Shown: positions 1 through 12,400 of the stretch, piece after piece
Layout of the letters: each line of letters opens with the position of its first letter
Position numbering within the stretch: the first letter of the stretch is position 1
From: Craterostigma plantagineum
Lineage: Eukaryota; Streptophyta; Magnoliopsida; Lamiales; Linderniaceae
Assembly: GCA_027422505.1 (NCBI GenBank)
Contig: JAPQWV010000122.1
Location: forward strand, 558,001 to 622,000
Direction: 5' to 3'
Length of the DNA: 64,000 nucleotides
Made by a program: the position numbers and the translations under genes
Notes under the pieces: model-generated
What the model saw: only the letters and a program-made list of their open reading frames with translations
Told to the model about the DNA's origin: nothing
Database searches by the model: none

Positions 1-2860
1 TTGTGAGAGATGGAAGCATATGACGGGATAGTTCTTGGAAGAGAATGAGATGGGGATCAAGACCTATATATAACGGTGTCGTAATTAGAGGAAAAAGGAA
101 AATATATCGTTGAAATACACGATGTAATAAAAATATTTATTAAGGAAACACCACTGTCTTGAAGACTTGATGGATTAATATAATACATGTTCGCTATTCG
201 TACGTAGAATTATATATTTTGACATTTGTGACGAGTAGAGTTTTGAATTTTAACTCCAGGGCCAGCTGGTTTTGCATCTTCTTCTATTCGTTCATTACAT
301 TTACACACAAATTCGCAGTAGCTTAGCTTTAATTAACTTTCTGCTCCCACGTTGTTTTACTATTGACGGTTGAATATTATGACCATTTGAGCATATATTG
401 GTCAATTCTAATGAACGATGGAAAGAAAATCATATACAAGCAACAAGGCAGGTTATGTTGATCTATAGTGATTGATGTGTGGCCTTGTGGTTGAGAACCG
501 ACAAGTTATTTACCATAAAACAGGTTTCTTTCGTTGTCCACCGCCATGCATTATTGCTATATTTGTTTACTTGATTTCTAACAATCAGTATATATATTTA
601 CGTAAAAATAAGTCCGCGTTTGAAATCAAATACTAATCTTCTATGGAATTATAAATAAATGGTTTGATCGTAAACTTAACACATTTGAAATATGAGTATT
701 TTATCAGCAACAGCTAGTGGGCATATGGTCGTACATGAACTCGTCAATGTCTTAAGCAATAAGCGAACAAACGAAAAAAGAGAGGGCTAATATGTATGTA
801 TACGTATATATATATAGAGAGAGACAGAGAGAAAGAGGGAGAGAGGGAGAGAGAGATTTTAAAAGATAAGGAAAGACAAAAGCAATAAATGTGGTTGATA
901 ACAACTAGGGTTTCTAGGGTTTGCAGTTGCAATGTTTTGTTGTGAGCGTTGAACGATGTGTGAGGAAAATTAGAAAGACTCGATAATAATGCTCCGACCA
1001 AGGGAGAAAGATTGAGTTCGATGGTATCGACGACGACGACGGCGTGAATGTTTGTTGGCGGACATTCACATGATGTCCGAAACATAAAAATTTACATAAT
1101 ATATATACGTTACCCATATTTTTCATGTTGAGATTCCATTACGTTATTTTTATAAATTTCATACTAAAATACCAATTAGATGATATAGAAAATAAATTCA
1201 AATCTAACTACCCATAGAGAAAAAGATAATTATAGTATTAGATCGATGGATCATAACAAACTAATAAAATGCTGAGAATCAATCATGATAATAGTACTTA
1301 ACACTATGTTGTCATCATGTTGTGCTTTGTGTATGGTCACGAGGGTTTCTGAAACTCTATTCATTAAACTAAACACTATGATCGATTCCTTCAACCTCGC
1401 ATTTAATGCTCCTCACATGATTCCAAGCTTCCAATCTGCCATTCCAAGGAAACCAATTGCAATTATATACAAGAAAAATTATATAAAAACATATGTTAAT
1501 GATCATTAATTTTAATATAAGGCGTATCGAGAATTAAGAATGGGACCCATTTGATGAATTATAAATGAAAAACGCGTATTTTCAGTGCAAGAAATTTCAA
1601 GTTTCAAGCAAAGACCTAACTAAGGAGGTCTCTCTTAATTAGGGAGAAGAGACGACGAAGCGTAGACACGATGAGAACCTTGTAAAACTTAGTTTAATGT
1701 GTGTGTGTGTGGAACTGTGTTTTCTTGTTTTTTACTCTTAAAGAACTAAATTAATCGAATAGAGTATAGGAAAAAAACAGACATCTTCACCGTCTTAGAG
1801 AAAAGAAAAAAACGTGCGATCTCCAACGCATTAACATTAAATGTGCTTAGTGATATGGAAGATTCGATTATTGGGATATGGATGTTTTTCAAACACTCAA
1901 AAAGCGAGGGTTTGATATTAGCTATTTATATATTCGAAAAATTTTAATTATTTGAAAATTGAAATTGGTGTTTTTGATGTAATTTATTTTCACATCTTAA
2001 TGAAAACCCTGTATTTGTTTTTTTCTGTTTTAGTTTAATACTCTACTAAACGGATACTTCAAGCACATTCCTATACGAAACCTAGATCCAGTATTTACAA
2101 ATTAATTTTCGTTTTATCATTGACCATGGACAAGCACATTTTCGCATAAACATATCAAGCTATGTAATCTTTTGAGGAATCAAAGGTCCATGGCAAGACA
2201 TCCTTGTCTTAACTAAGAATGCCCCCGCTGGAAAAGGAATCGGAAATCCTTATTAAACTATTTAAAAAACTCAAAATCGTGAATTTTTAAATTCAAAAAA
2301 AAAAAAAGAAAATATTTCCATTAAGAAGCTGACCAAGAGAGTATGGAGCACGTGAGGGAGTGGACTTACACATGAAGCCAGTTCCAAGCTGAAAATGTGT
2401 TCAATTCCCCAACTCAGAATTAATTGCAGATTCCCTTGTAATAATTTTCATTTCTGGAAAATTAGATTCCCTGCACGTAAGTAAACTAAGAAATATGAAA
2501 CTTGTCGCATGTCAGAACTTCATGGGCTAGGTTCTTATTGTAGGCTTGGAGAGAAGGTTGTTGTAACTTGTTTGTAGCGTGAGCTTCTTAATTATGGCTT
2601 GAAAGTTAGGGATCATTTAATTCACCAAGAAACAAACAAGCAACAAAACTTTCAGAGATAATTTATTATAATCCTAGTAATGGTTTAGTATATTTGGGCA
2701 CACATTTCGTCTATTAATCCACATATCCTTAGCCAATTAGCCCAATCCTGCTACGTAGTAGTTGTCATAGTTTTTTTCCATTAAGATATTTTCTTGTCGT
2801 TGATTAGAAATCATACGATTAAAAAAGGCCGGTTATTTTTCGTTGATGGGCTCCGTTGAG
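1..2860. other. Gene-poor AT-rich spacer
   Basis: I find no supportable gene here. Open frames at 744-1126 (minus) and 1285-1509 (plus) have no recognisable domain. The minus frame runs through a purine/pyrimidine-rich GA tract (about 815-857). Two telo-box-like AGGGTTT copies sit at about 907-923. The right end (about 2850-2915) holds GGCCCA and GAGCCC site II-like motifs that probably belong to the promoter of the gene starting at 3001. Confidence 0.6.
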
Positions 2861-3000
2861 GTACCAATTGAGCCCAATAAAGGCCCATTAATGTTTAGGC
2901 CCACATCGTTTTTTATCAAATTGGACTATCATTTCAGTGTTGCTGAATTGAACCTGCTTACATTCTCTGTCATTGATCCCTAGACTAGAAAAGCTGATCG

Positions 3001-5224
3001 ATGGCAACCGAGAGCTCTTCGACGGGGGGCAAGCCCGTCGTCGTCAGGGTTAAGCGAAAGGCGTTTCAGTCTTCTATTGATGCGTTTTGTCAGTCTTGAT
3101 TTGCTTTCTTTTTTATCCTCCATATAGTTTACACTGTTTGTAAAGTGACTCTTGGGGTTGGGTTATATCGATTTGATTCGCTTATTAGGGCTTGAGATTA
3201 GTGAGAGGCCGTTTAAGAGGCCGTTGCTGGATTTCGAGAAGCTATCTTTGTCTGACTCGTCTTCAAGTAGAGGTTCGTTGAGCTGATTATGTCCGATAAT
3301 GTGCTTGAGAAGTTATCGACGCGCGTTCGTAACTTGTCGCTATTGTTTTTTTTTTTTTTTTTTTTCTGTTCTAGCCATTGTTATTTTTGGATTCATTTTG
3401 TTAACTTATGCCATCCTTTTCTTGGGATGTAGCAGTAGAAGAATTAAATGCCAGGAAGATTCTTGTCCGACATGTGGAGACAGTGTCTACCTCTGAGGAA
3501 TCATACGATGCGTTGAGTAGCTTTGTGGTAAGTGATTTGCGTTCTTGCCAACATTGTAGTTCCATGCATTTGCATATTTTTCTCTGGGATCTTGCTGTTG
3601 TTCGTAGGAATATTTTCTTTTTAAGTATTGATAAATATTGTTTTCTGAATAGCTAAGTTCATCTGATGAACGGAAGGCTAAATCCAAATATAGAGAAGGA
3701 AGGCACAACATTAAGTCTGTGAAAGTAAGTCTTCCATTATATGTATCCTTCTTTCTCAGTTATGAAAGCTTCGAAATGGAACACTAAGTTAAATAGGATT
3801 GCAGTCGTTTAAGAGTAGGAGTAGGACCAGTCAGGTAATGTTTGGTTGATCCTCTCTATTGGTTATTGGCTAAGTTTTTATGGCGTAATCCTCATCGATA
3901 ACAAACAATGCATTCAAAAGCATTTTAACGTTGAATAACTTGATTTCGGTTTCTGTCTTTATGTTCGATAACTCCGTTGAGTCATGGTCGATTAACCTTG
4001 GCTTCCTTGTTATGCCTGCAGAAGCAAGATCAGTTACTTGTGAAAGCTAAACAGAAGCAAGAGGTAGGCTTTATTCGAAAATGCTATTCGTTGTGTTTTC
4101 AGTATTTCATGCTTCACATTCCTCATACTCATCACAGTCATACCCTGCTTACCCAGGCGTGAGTTCACATACCAGAGAAGTTTTTCTGATTTGTGAAGAT
4201 GGTTATGCGAATCATTTTTCAATCCACAAGCATCTTTCTTCCATGTTCATGTTTCTTTTAAGACCATCATTGTTTGTTTTTTTTTTAACTTTCCTTTTCT
4301 GGTTTTCATACAGTTTCTCTGATAATGTGATGACTACTTATTTGATCGTCACGTTAACTTCAGTGCATTCTGTAGTTCTATGTAACAGAGGTCAAATTGT
4401 TATTTGTATTTCCTTGCCATGCAATATGATATTATAGGAGGGTTCTGCTTCAATATCTATTACTCCCATTCACCTCATTGTTATAAGGGCTACTACGCAT
4501 CTTTCGTTTTGGTGAGACTGCTAACAAATTGCAACATCTTGTTAGGTTTTGTCACGAACCGCTCGGTTTGAGCAAATATGGAGAAGCAGGAAAGCAGACA
4601 TTGAAGCTCCAGAAATTGAAGCTATATCCAAAATGTGCAGACTTTATGACATAGTTCGGGTTGATGTCGACGAGCACAAGGCTGAGGCGCAAAGGTGATA
4701 ACTAGTCTGTATTATCACCAGTGTAACCATGGCATCCATACTTTTTCCCATCTTCTGAAAATTTGAACATCTCCATTTAGGGATCGATCAAGATTTAAAG
4801 GACAGCAAGATGATGGCCCAATATCTGCCTCTTCTAAGAGATGTCCTCCCCACCGCTGCCGAGGAAATTGAAAACGATATACGCGAAAATGGTTAGCCCC
4901 ACCCAGTTATCTGTTTACGGAACGAATTTCTTAAGCATGACTTATGGTACAATCTGTGGTTGGTATGGTTTGCTTTGCAGCAGCTTCTTCAGATGGCTAT
5001 GTATATGATTTATATGCTGTCGAGGAAGCGAGTGAGGCTGAAGAGACAAACGCCGTCACACTTCCTCTGTAAGTCTTACTATACTACATTATCATCATCT
5101 GTGTTTCCTACAACATGTTAAGTCACTTGGAAACAAAACAAACAATGGACCAGAGTTCAAGTTGAAGACGACGACTTTTACGATGGTCCCGATGATTCAG
5201 ACTATGAAACTGATGATTCTAATG

Positions 5225-5291
<67 letters not shown>

Positions 5292-5572
5292 AAGAGACTT
5301 GAGAAGTTATATATTAACACATATTCGGTTGTGGGGACTACTCAGCTGAAGATCATCCATTGAATGATTATCCCGATGAAGAGACGTCTGAGGATGAAGC
5401 CACGAACGAATCTTCCGATGTCAATTCTGAGATCGAAAGCAAAGTTTCCCGAGATTCGTCGGAAGAGCTCGAAGTGCGTCAGTGGTTGGACGATGAAGAT
5501 GGAATGTTCGAAGAAATGGGTGGCAATGGAGGTCAAGATTTCGATGAAGACGATGAAGAGGAGTGGAGGTGA
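3001..5572 (+). CDS. RDM4: RDM4/DMS4-like IWR1 domain protein
   Basis: This is an Iwr1-family nuclear protein. In Arabidopsis RDM4/DMS4 associates with RNA polymerases II, IV and V and acts in RNA-directed DNA methylation and Pol II assembly or import. Exons I assign: 3001-3088, 3189-3272, 3433-3527, 3653-3724, 3805-3834, 4022-4063, 4546-4694, about 4806-4891, 4981-5068, 5154-5224, 5346-5572. Recognisable stretches are KPVVVRVKRKAFQS at the N-terminus, ERPFKRPLLDFEKLS, RFEQIWRSRK, the YLPLLRDVLPTAAEEIE block, and an acidic C-terminus rich in Asp and Glu. The eighth exon is uncertain. The obvious acceptor at 4780 puts the conserved block out of frame, and a weaker acceptor at 4805 restores it. 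Intron 10 is mostly a CT microsatellite. Family recognition is confident; the middle of the model is not. Confidence 0.82.
5228..5289 (+). repeat. (CT)n microsatellite in RDM4 intron
   Basis: About 31 uninterrupted CT dinucleotides lie directly after the donor site of the last RDM4 intron. They fill most of that intron of about 120 bp. Such tracts are length-variable, so this is a likely polymorphic marker. The tract also supplies polypyrimidine close to the donor rather than at the acceptor. Confidence 0.95.
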
Positions 5573-6665
5573 CTTTGATCGTTTTGCTTACGTGGATTGA
5601 ATTGATATTTGCTTTTAACTATATATCGATGGAAGATACAAATGATTTTTATCTGATTTGAATGAAGTTTTTGATATTATATTTAAGCTCACTTTTTTTT
5701 TTTTACAACCTTGAATTGAAGTCATTGGTTGGGGCGGGGATAGATATTAAATACAATTGTTTTCCTTATTACTCGCCAACTGTTAATAGATAGTGAGGAT
5801 GACCCAATAACGCGTAAAGAGGTTGGAAACTTCAGCCGCCTCTAATTTAGTCAAAATACACGTGCTTTGAATGGACATATATAAATATGCCTTTCACACT
5901 TTGCTTCTATGTTTTTCTTTCTTACAATATATATTAGATATTATTTTCACTTGATAATATAGCAGATAGCATGGCACGTCTCAGCCCTATCCATTGTTAT
6001 ATATACAGTACTTCGATTGAATTTAATAGTAACAAAATTCAATAGATTTACTGATTGATACGAATTTAATAGTAACAAAATTCAATAATTTACTGATTGA
6101 TACGATTACTTGGAAAAAAATCATTTTCATTTATTCCCTATTCCAATTACCATTACATACATCCTATATTTAAAAAAAAAAAAGAAAAACCGTATGACTT
6201 TCAGCTAATACTTGGTTAACAAGCATCACGGACCTTCCTAGAAGATGCTGGGCGAGTATTGAAATATAATAAATAAAATTATTAAATATCAATCAACCTA
6301 ACCTCAAACCTTTTTTTCTTGTCTTCATTGGACTAGAAAAAAAGATAAACCAATTGGAGAACTAATTTCTAAGCTACACACAAAGTTCACACAAACACAC
6401 CCCACCCCACATGTGTCTGTGTGTATGTGATCTGCTAATCTTGACTTCCTTTTCCCTTTTTCTTACCAATCCAAATCCAAATTCCACACAAACACCAAGA
6501 AAAATAACCAAATAAATAAGGCAGAAATATTAAAAATCTTTTTTTTTTTTTTTTTTCCGTGCACAGCACAGCATTATATATCATTCGCCATTACCTTCTG
6601 ACCATTTCTTTCGAAGAACAGCAGCGTTTCTTCACACCATAAAAAGAAGCCTCTGATCGATTTTC
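5573..6665. promoter_or_regulatory. RDM4 3' region and WRKY promoter
   Basis: This is non-coding spacer. TTGACT W-box cores occur at 6441-6446 (plus) and 5849-5854 (as AGTCAA). They are binding sites for WRKY factors, so the downstream WRKY gene could regulate itself, as known for WRKY33. A TATATA element lies at about 6575-6580, close to the start codon. A 43-bp tandem duplication occupies about 6019-6104. A long T run lies at 6540-6556. Confidence 0.55.
6019..6104 (+). repeat. 43-bp tandem duplication
   Basis: A block beginning GAATTTAATAGTAAC and ending near TTTACTGATTGATAC occurs twice head to tail with a 43-bp period. It differs only by a small indel. It lies in the promoter spacer of the WRKY gene. 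It looks like a recent slippage or unequal-exchange duplication. Confidence 0.85.
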
Positions 6666-8760
6666 ATGTCTTTCACAAGTCTTCTTACATCCTCCGATCA
6701 AAAACAGCGATACCAAGCTGATCCCACAACCACGAACGCCGGTGGTGTTGGTAAGAGCAGCCTTGGTGAGAGAAGAGGTTATGCCGTGCCCAAGTTCGAC
6801 TCCGTGACGTCGCCGTCGCTTCCTCGCGGCGGCGGAAGCGGCGGATTCGGCGGAGACGGTGCCGGCGTCTTCTCTCCTTCTTCGTACTTCGCTCTGCCTC
6901 ATGGTTTGAGCCCTTCTGCGCTGTTGGACTCGCCTGTCCTTCTCTCAGCTTCTAATGTAAGAAGAACCAAAAGGGAAAAAAAACAAACAAAATTGATCTC
7001 AGCCTTGTTCTGCCGTTTCTGGGATATCTTTGTTTCTTGATTCGTTGATTAGATCTTCAATCTCTAACTGTGTTAGTTAATCTTCCTCTGTTATTTTTGA
7101 GTTCTTTAAGGATGAAGTGAAAGCTGATGTCTTTTGTCCATGGACGATTATGTTTTCTTTTTCCCCTCTAATTATTGCCGATGGAATTGCAGATTCTTCA
7201 ATCTCCAACAACAGGGACTTTGCCAGCTCAAGCCTTTGATTGGAAGCAAGACATAATCAAGAACGAGCAAAAGAGCTTCCAAGATTTCTCCTTCCAAACT
7301 CAGATAAAGCCTCAGCAGACATCTTTCGTATGTGTCCTTTTTAGTTACTTACTCATCCATTTCTGTAACGATTCTTCCCTTCTTTGCCAACTTGTAACTA
7401 ACCAACCATCATCAGGGACAAGAATCTTCATGGTTCTACGGACAACAGCAATCGAAGCGAGAATTTCCCGCGCCCGAAAAGCCCAGCCTCGAATCAGATT
7501 TCGCTTCGAACCACGGCAGCTTTTCCCCCGAGATCGCAACGCTCCAGACGGACGATCTAATCGAAGACCATCGCCAAGAGCAGAGCAACCGACCTTCTTC
7601 TTCTTCTTCCTTGCGCACGATAAAAGAACCGAAGAAGCTCGACGACGGCTACAACTGGAGAAAATACGGTCAGAAGCAAGTGAAAGGAAGCGAGAATCCT
7701 AGGAGTTATTACAAGTGCACGCACCCCAGCTGCCCGACGAAGAAGAAGGTCGAAATCACGGTCCAGGGGCACATCACGGAGATCGTCTACAAGGGCTCTC
7801 ACAACCATCCCAAGCCTCAGTCCACCCGCCGATCGTCTTCTTCCTCGTCTGCTTTTCCTCAGTCCCATGTTATTATTACACCTGCGACTGTTCCCAACGA
7901 CAACAACGTTGGCTTCCCCGAGCAGTCTCCCGAGAACTCGACGATCTCCATGGAGAACGACGAGTTCGAACAGAGCTCTCAGCACAAGAGGAAGTCGGGC
8001 GGAGACGGGGAGTTCGACGACGAGGATGAGCTCGATAATAATACCAAGAGATGGTGAGCTGACGCGAAAAGATCCTTTTTTTTTTTGCATTTTCCATCTT
8101 TTTACGTTGTTTTTTTTTTTTTTTTTATAAACTCGTAATTTTTCTTTCAGGAGAGGCGAAGGTGAGAACGAAGGCGTATCGGGCGTGGAGAGCAGGACGG
8201 TGAAGGAGCCGAGGGTCGTCGTTCAGACGCTGAGCGATATAGACATACTCGACGACGGCTTCAGATGGAGGAAGTACGGTCAGAAGGTGGTGAAGGGAAA
8301 TCCCAATCCCAGGTAATAAAATAATCACACAGCAAATACCAATCTTTGCAGAATCAATTGAAAACGCTAACGAGGCAACGTCACATATATCATCAATTGT
8401 GTTTTAGGATGAAGCCCTTGATTTCTAATACAGAGATCTTTTTTTTTCTTTTTATCTTTCAGGAGCTATTACAAGTGTACGTATAATGGGTGCAACGTGA
8501 GGAAACACGTGGAGAGGTCGTCCCAAGACCCGAGGGCTGTAATAACGACGTACGAGGGGAAGCACAACCACGACGTCCCGGCGGCCCGAGGGAGCAGATC
8601 GGCGCATAATCATGGAAGTAGCAGCTACGCTGCGCCGATGGAGGAACAGAATAGGATGATCGTTCCTCATACTCTAAGGTACGAAGAAAGCTCTCTTAGG
8701 TCTCGCATGGATTCGATGCAACAAGGAAATGGCGGCGTTGGATTCTTCCTCAACAGATAA
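6666..8760 (+). CDS. WRKY33-like: Group I WRKY transcription factor, WRKY33-like
   Basis: Nuclear DNA-binding factor with two WRKY domains, predicted at 507 aa. Exons: 6666-6956, 7193-7327, 7416-8053, 8151-8312, 8463-8760; all phases join. WRKYGQK occurs at about residues 223-229 and again at 394-400. Each is followed by a complete C2H2-type zinc ligand set (CTHPSC...HNH and CTYNGC...HNH). The intron inside the second domain falls after PNP at the AG|G arginine codon, the conserved PR-intron position. The N-terminus has a Ser-Pro cluster ([21 protein letters not shown]) of the kind phosphorylated by MAP kinases in WRKY33/25/26 proteins. The C-terminus is shorter than in Arabidopsis WRKY33, so orthology to WRKY33 rather than WRKY25 or WRKY26 is not settled. 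A defence or heat-stress role is inferred from the family. Confidence 0.95.
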
Positions 8761-9452
8761 AGATGTGAATTAGATGCGACGGCATATATACAATTCTTTG
8801 GTTTGTGTAGTAGCTCCTCTTTTCTTTCTTGTAAGCGTGCTGATGTTTTGGGGATGGATGGATTAGATTGCATCTGTTTCTTGCTTTCGTACCATGTTGT
8901 ATTTATTCAATAGTCTTTGTTTATGTTACGGAAAAATCGCAAATTTACGAGTATAGTACGAATGCTTAAGGTTTTTGTTCGTATTAACAAATAGGTTCTA
9001 ACGTGGGGTCATCGATGGCGTTCGCATGTTTACGTTGGTTTGAATGGATCAAAGACGACTTGGTCAGTTATTCTTGTTAGTGTTAGTTTGTTGGCAAGCA
9101 AGTTGGTCATGGTCAACGAGTATTGTCGTCGGTTGTAAGAACCTTCCCTTTAAATGGGCCATATTTTCAATATTCGGGCAGAATGGACTCGTGTGTAGCA
9201 GCCCAATTCAAGCCCGTCAACGAAGTACTTCAAAGCGACGGAATACTACCAAAATTAGTACTAGGAAGCAGAAAGTTGAAAGATAAACATGGAAATGGCT
9301 TTTATTCCTACAACACCTCTTCTCCATGCATTTTGCACTCCTCCCCATCCCTCACACACACACAACACACACACACCACACCTGGAAACCTTCATCGATC
9401 GATTCTTCGAATTTGCTATCGTTTGATCTCTCGCTCCGCGCAATTACATAGA
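8761..9452. other. Spacer between WRKY and CHX genes
   Basis: It holds the WRKY 3' UTR and then the 5' leader of the antiporter gene. A CA-rich microsatellite (CACACAACACACAC type) lies at about 9354-9380 in the presumed 5' UTR. The open frames here do not resemble proteins I know. Confidence 0.6.
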
Positions 9453-12400
9453 ATGAACGTGTCGATACTGCCCGAGGACGCAATATGCTTCGACCAGCGC
9501 ATTGGCTGGTCGAGGGGAATCTTCTTCGGCGACAGCCCATTCAGGGACAAATCCTCCCTCCTCCTCGCCCAGCTCACCCTCTGCTCCCTCGTCACCACCC
9601 TCCTCCACCGCCTGCTCAATCCCCTCGGCCAAAGCCTCTTCATCTCCCAAATACTCGTAAACGAAACAAACTAAAAGAGAAGTACTATCTATTCTCTCTT
9701 CGTCATTTAAAATCTAACAATTCGTTTTCTCAGGCAGGCATACTCCTCGGCCCGTCCTTCCTCGGAAAGAGCGCCTCCTTCGCCGGCGTGCTCTTCCCCG
9801 TCTCGAGCTTCTACATCGTCGACACCTTCGCGTTCTTCGGCGTGATGCTCTTCCTCTTCATCGTCGGCGTCAAGACCGACCTAACCCTAATGAAGAAGTC
9901 GGGCCGAAAATCGCTGGTCATCGGCGTCTCGGCCTTCGCCGTCCCCCTCGTACTCAACCTAACCCTGAGCCACCTGCTGACCGCCGCCGTCCCCATGGAG
10001 GCGAGGTTTCGAGCCTCGGTCAAGTGGATCGCATCGTTCCAAGCCATGAGCTCGTTCCACGTCATCGTATGCCTCTTAGCCGACCTGAAGCTCATGAACT
10101 CCGATCTGGGAAGGCTCGCAATTTCCTCGTCCACGGTGACGGGAATATGCAGCTGGGTTTGGGTGACCATCGTCTTCACGGGGAAGTTGGGACTCAGCAT
10201 AAAGCAGCACGCTTTCATCCTAATGCTTTCGTTCTTCTGCATCATGGTTATGTTCGCAGCGCTCGTCTTTCGGCCGATGGTTCAGTGGATGATTAGGCGC
10301 ACGGCGAGGCCGAAGCCCATGAAGGAGAGCCACGTGAACGTGATATTCGTCGTCGTGCTGGCGTCAGCCGTCTTCGGGGAGTACTTCGGGCAGCATTTTT
10401 TGTTCGGGCCGATGATCTTGGGCATGGTGATCCCCGACGGGCCGCCCGTGGGGTCCGCGCTGATCGACAAGCTGGAGCTGTTCGTGTCGGCGATCATACT
10501 CCCGATATTCTTCGTGGTGACCGCCGCGAGGATAGATTTGTCGGCGATTTCGGCGAGGGATTTCGCGATAATTGAGTTCTTGGCGTTCTTCGCGCTGGTG
10601 TGGAAGGTGGTGTCCGTCGTGCTGCCCTCGCTATACTGCAAGATGCCGTCGAACGACGCCGTCTACTTGGGCCTCGTGCTGAGCAACCAGGGAATCGTCG
10701 AAGTTCTGATGCTTGAGAGGGCCAAGGCTATAGAGGTAAGGTACAAAACAGGTTTTGAATATGAATCTCACGACTATCCATTTAGGCTCTGTTTGGTTCG
10801 TGGATTTCGACGTGGAAAAGAAAAGAAAAAACGTGATTGTACGACACGTGAACCGTAATGTGCAATGATTCGATGCGTACCACCACACTTTTCTTTTCTT
10901 TTCCACGTCGACTTCCGCAGACCAAAACGCACCCTTAGGGTGTGTTTGGTTCAAAGAAACTAGTGAAGAAAACAAAGTTGAAAAAGAAAATCAGTGCGAT
11001 TGATTGATTACAGAAATAGACGAAGAAAAGAAAAGAAACAAAATATTAAGTTAGGTTTAAAGCAAAAACCATGGAATAATCATTTTCCGCACCAAATAGG
11101 GAGGAAAATGAAGGAAAAGCTAGTGAAAATCGTTTTATCTCTAGTTTTCTTTTCCTCGCCGGATAAAAACACGCCCTTAAGAAAAGTACACGTCTAATTA
11201 ACGCTAGATGACTAAAAAACATATCAGTCTAGAGTTGACGGGGGCGTGCAGAAAATGTGATCTAATAAATACATTTATAGAGATACGTTAAAGCTAAAGG
11301 GACGCCTACATTGCTTAACCATTTAGGTGAAGTGATCGTTCAAACACTCATTAATAACATTTACGCTATGATGTGCGCAGCTAATCGACAAGCAATCTTA
11401 CAGCATCATGGTGCTGTCGATCCTATTCTTCACGGGGATTCTATCTCCGATCATAAAATTCTCCTACAAGCCTTCGAAGCGCTACTACACGAGCCGTCGA
11501 ATGACCCTCCAAGACGCCGCCGCCGCGGGCCCCGACTCCGACCTACGAATCCTCGCCTGCCTACACCACCAAGAGCACACGCCATCCATAATCAGCATCT
11601 TCCACCTCTCTTGCCCGACGCCCCACAGCCCAATCACCTTCTTCGTCCTCCACCTCCTCGACCTCGCGGGTCGGAGCGCCCCGCTCCTCCTCGCCCACCC
11701 GCCCGCCTCCGCCCGCAGCCTCTCGCCGGAATCCGAGCACGTCATCAACGCCCTGCGCTTCTTCGAGCACGAGTGCCGAGGATCGGCCGCCGTCGCCCCC
11801 TTCACCTCCTTCGCGCCCTACGCGTCTATGCACGAGGACGTATGCTCGCTGGCGGCGGAGAACGCCGTCTCCCTCGCCGTCCTACTCTTCCACCGGCACG
11901 GAGGCCTCGCCTCCGCCGGGTCCGGCGAGGAGGAGGCGAACTTGGTCAGATCCGTCAACCAGAACGTGCTGCGCGACTGCCCGTGCTCGGTGGGGATCCT
12001 AATCGACCGTGGGTCGGTGGGGTGGAACCCTAATAGGAACGGCGCCGAGCAGATGTACAGGGTGGCGGTGGTTTACATCGGCGGAGCGGACGATAGGGAG
12101 GCGCTGTGCTATGGGGCGAGGATGGCGGGGAATCCCAGCGTTTGCCTTAGCCTGGTTCGATTCTGGGACGACGTGGAGGCGCGTGAGGATAGGGAGGCGG
12201 TGGATGAGTACAGGGAGGTTTATCTGAGGAAGAATAAGAGGTGCTTTTACCAGGAGGAGCTTGTCAAGGATAGCGTGGGATTCGTTAACGTTGTGAGGAG
12301 TATGGGCGGCTGCTTTGACCTGATTCTTGTCGGAAGGAGGCACGAGGAGGATTCGTATTCGATGTTGCTGAGTGGGCTTAGGGATTGGAATGAATTTCCT

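Noticed and set aside
744..1126. Minus-strand ORFs of 113 and 70 codons
   Set aside because: They overlap in different frames, run through a CT/GA low-complexity tract and have no recognisable domain or splice partners.
1668..1692. Partial likeness to the TAS3 tasiRNA-ARF sequence (ACCTTGTAAAAC)
   Set aside because: Several mismatches and no flanking miR390 target sites; treated as coincidence despite MIR390 in the same window.
2897..2912. GGCCCACATCG resembling the plant Pol III/Pol II snRNA upstream element
   Set aside because: No TATA box at the required spacing and no snRNA-like sequence downstream; better explained as site II motifs of the RDM4 promoter.
11311..12033. 240-codon plus-strand ORF inside the CHX third exon
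   Set aside because: Arg/Pro-rich shadow frame of a GC-rich coding exon; the CHX frame has the conserved family motifs.
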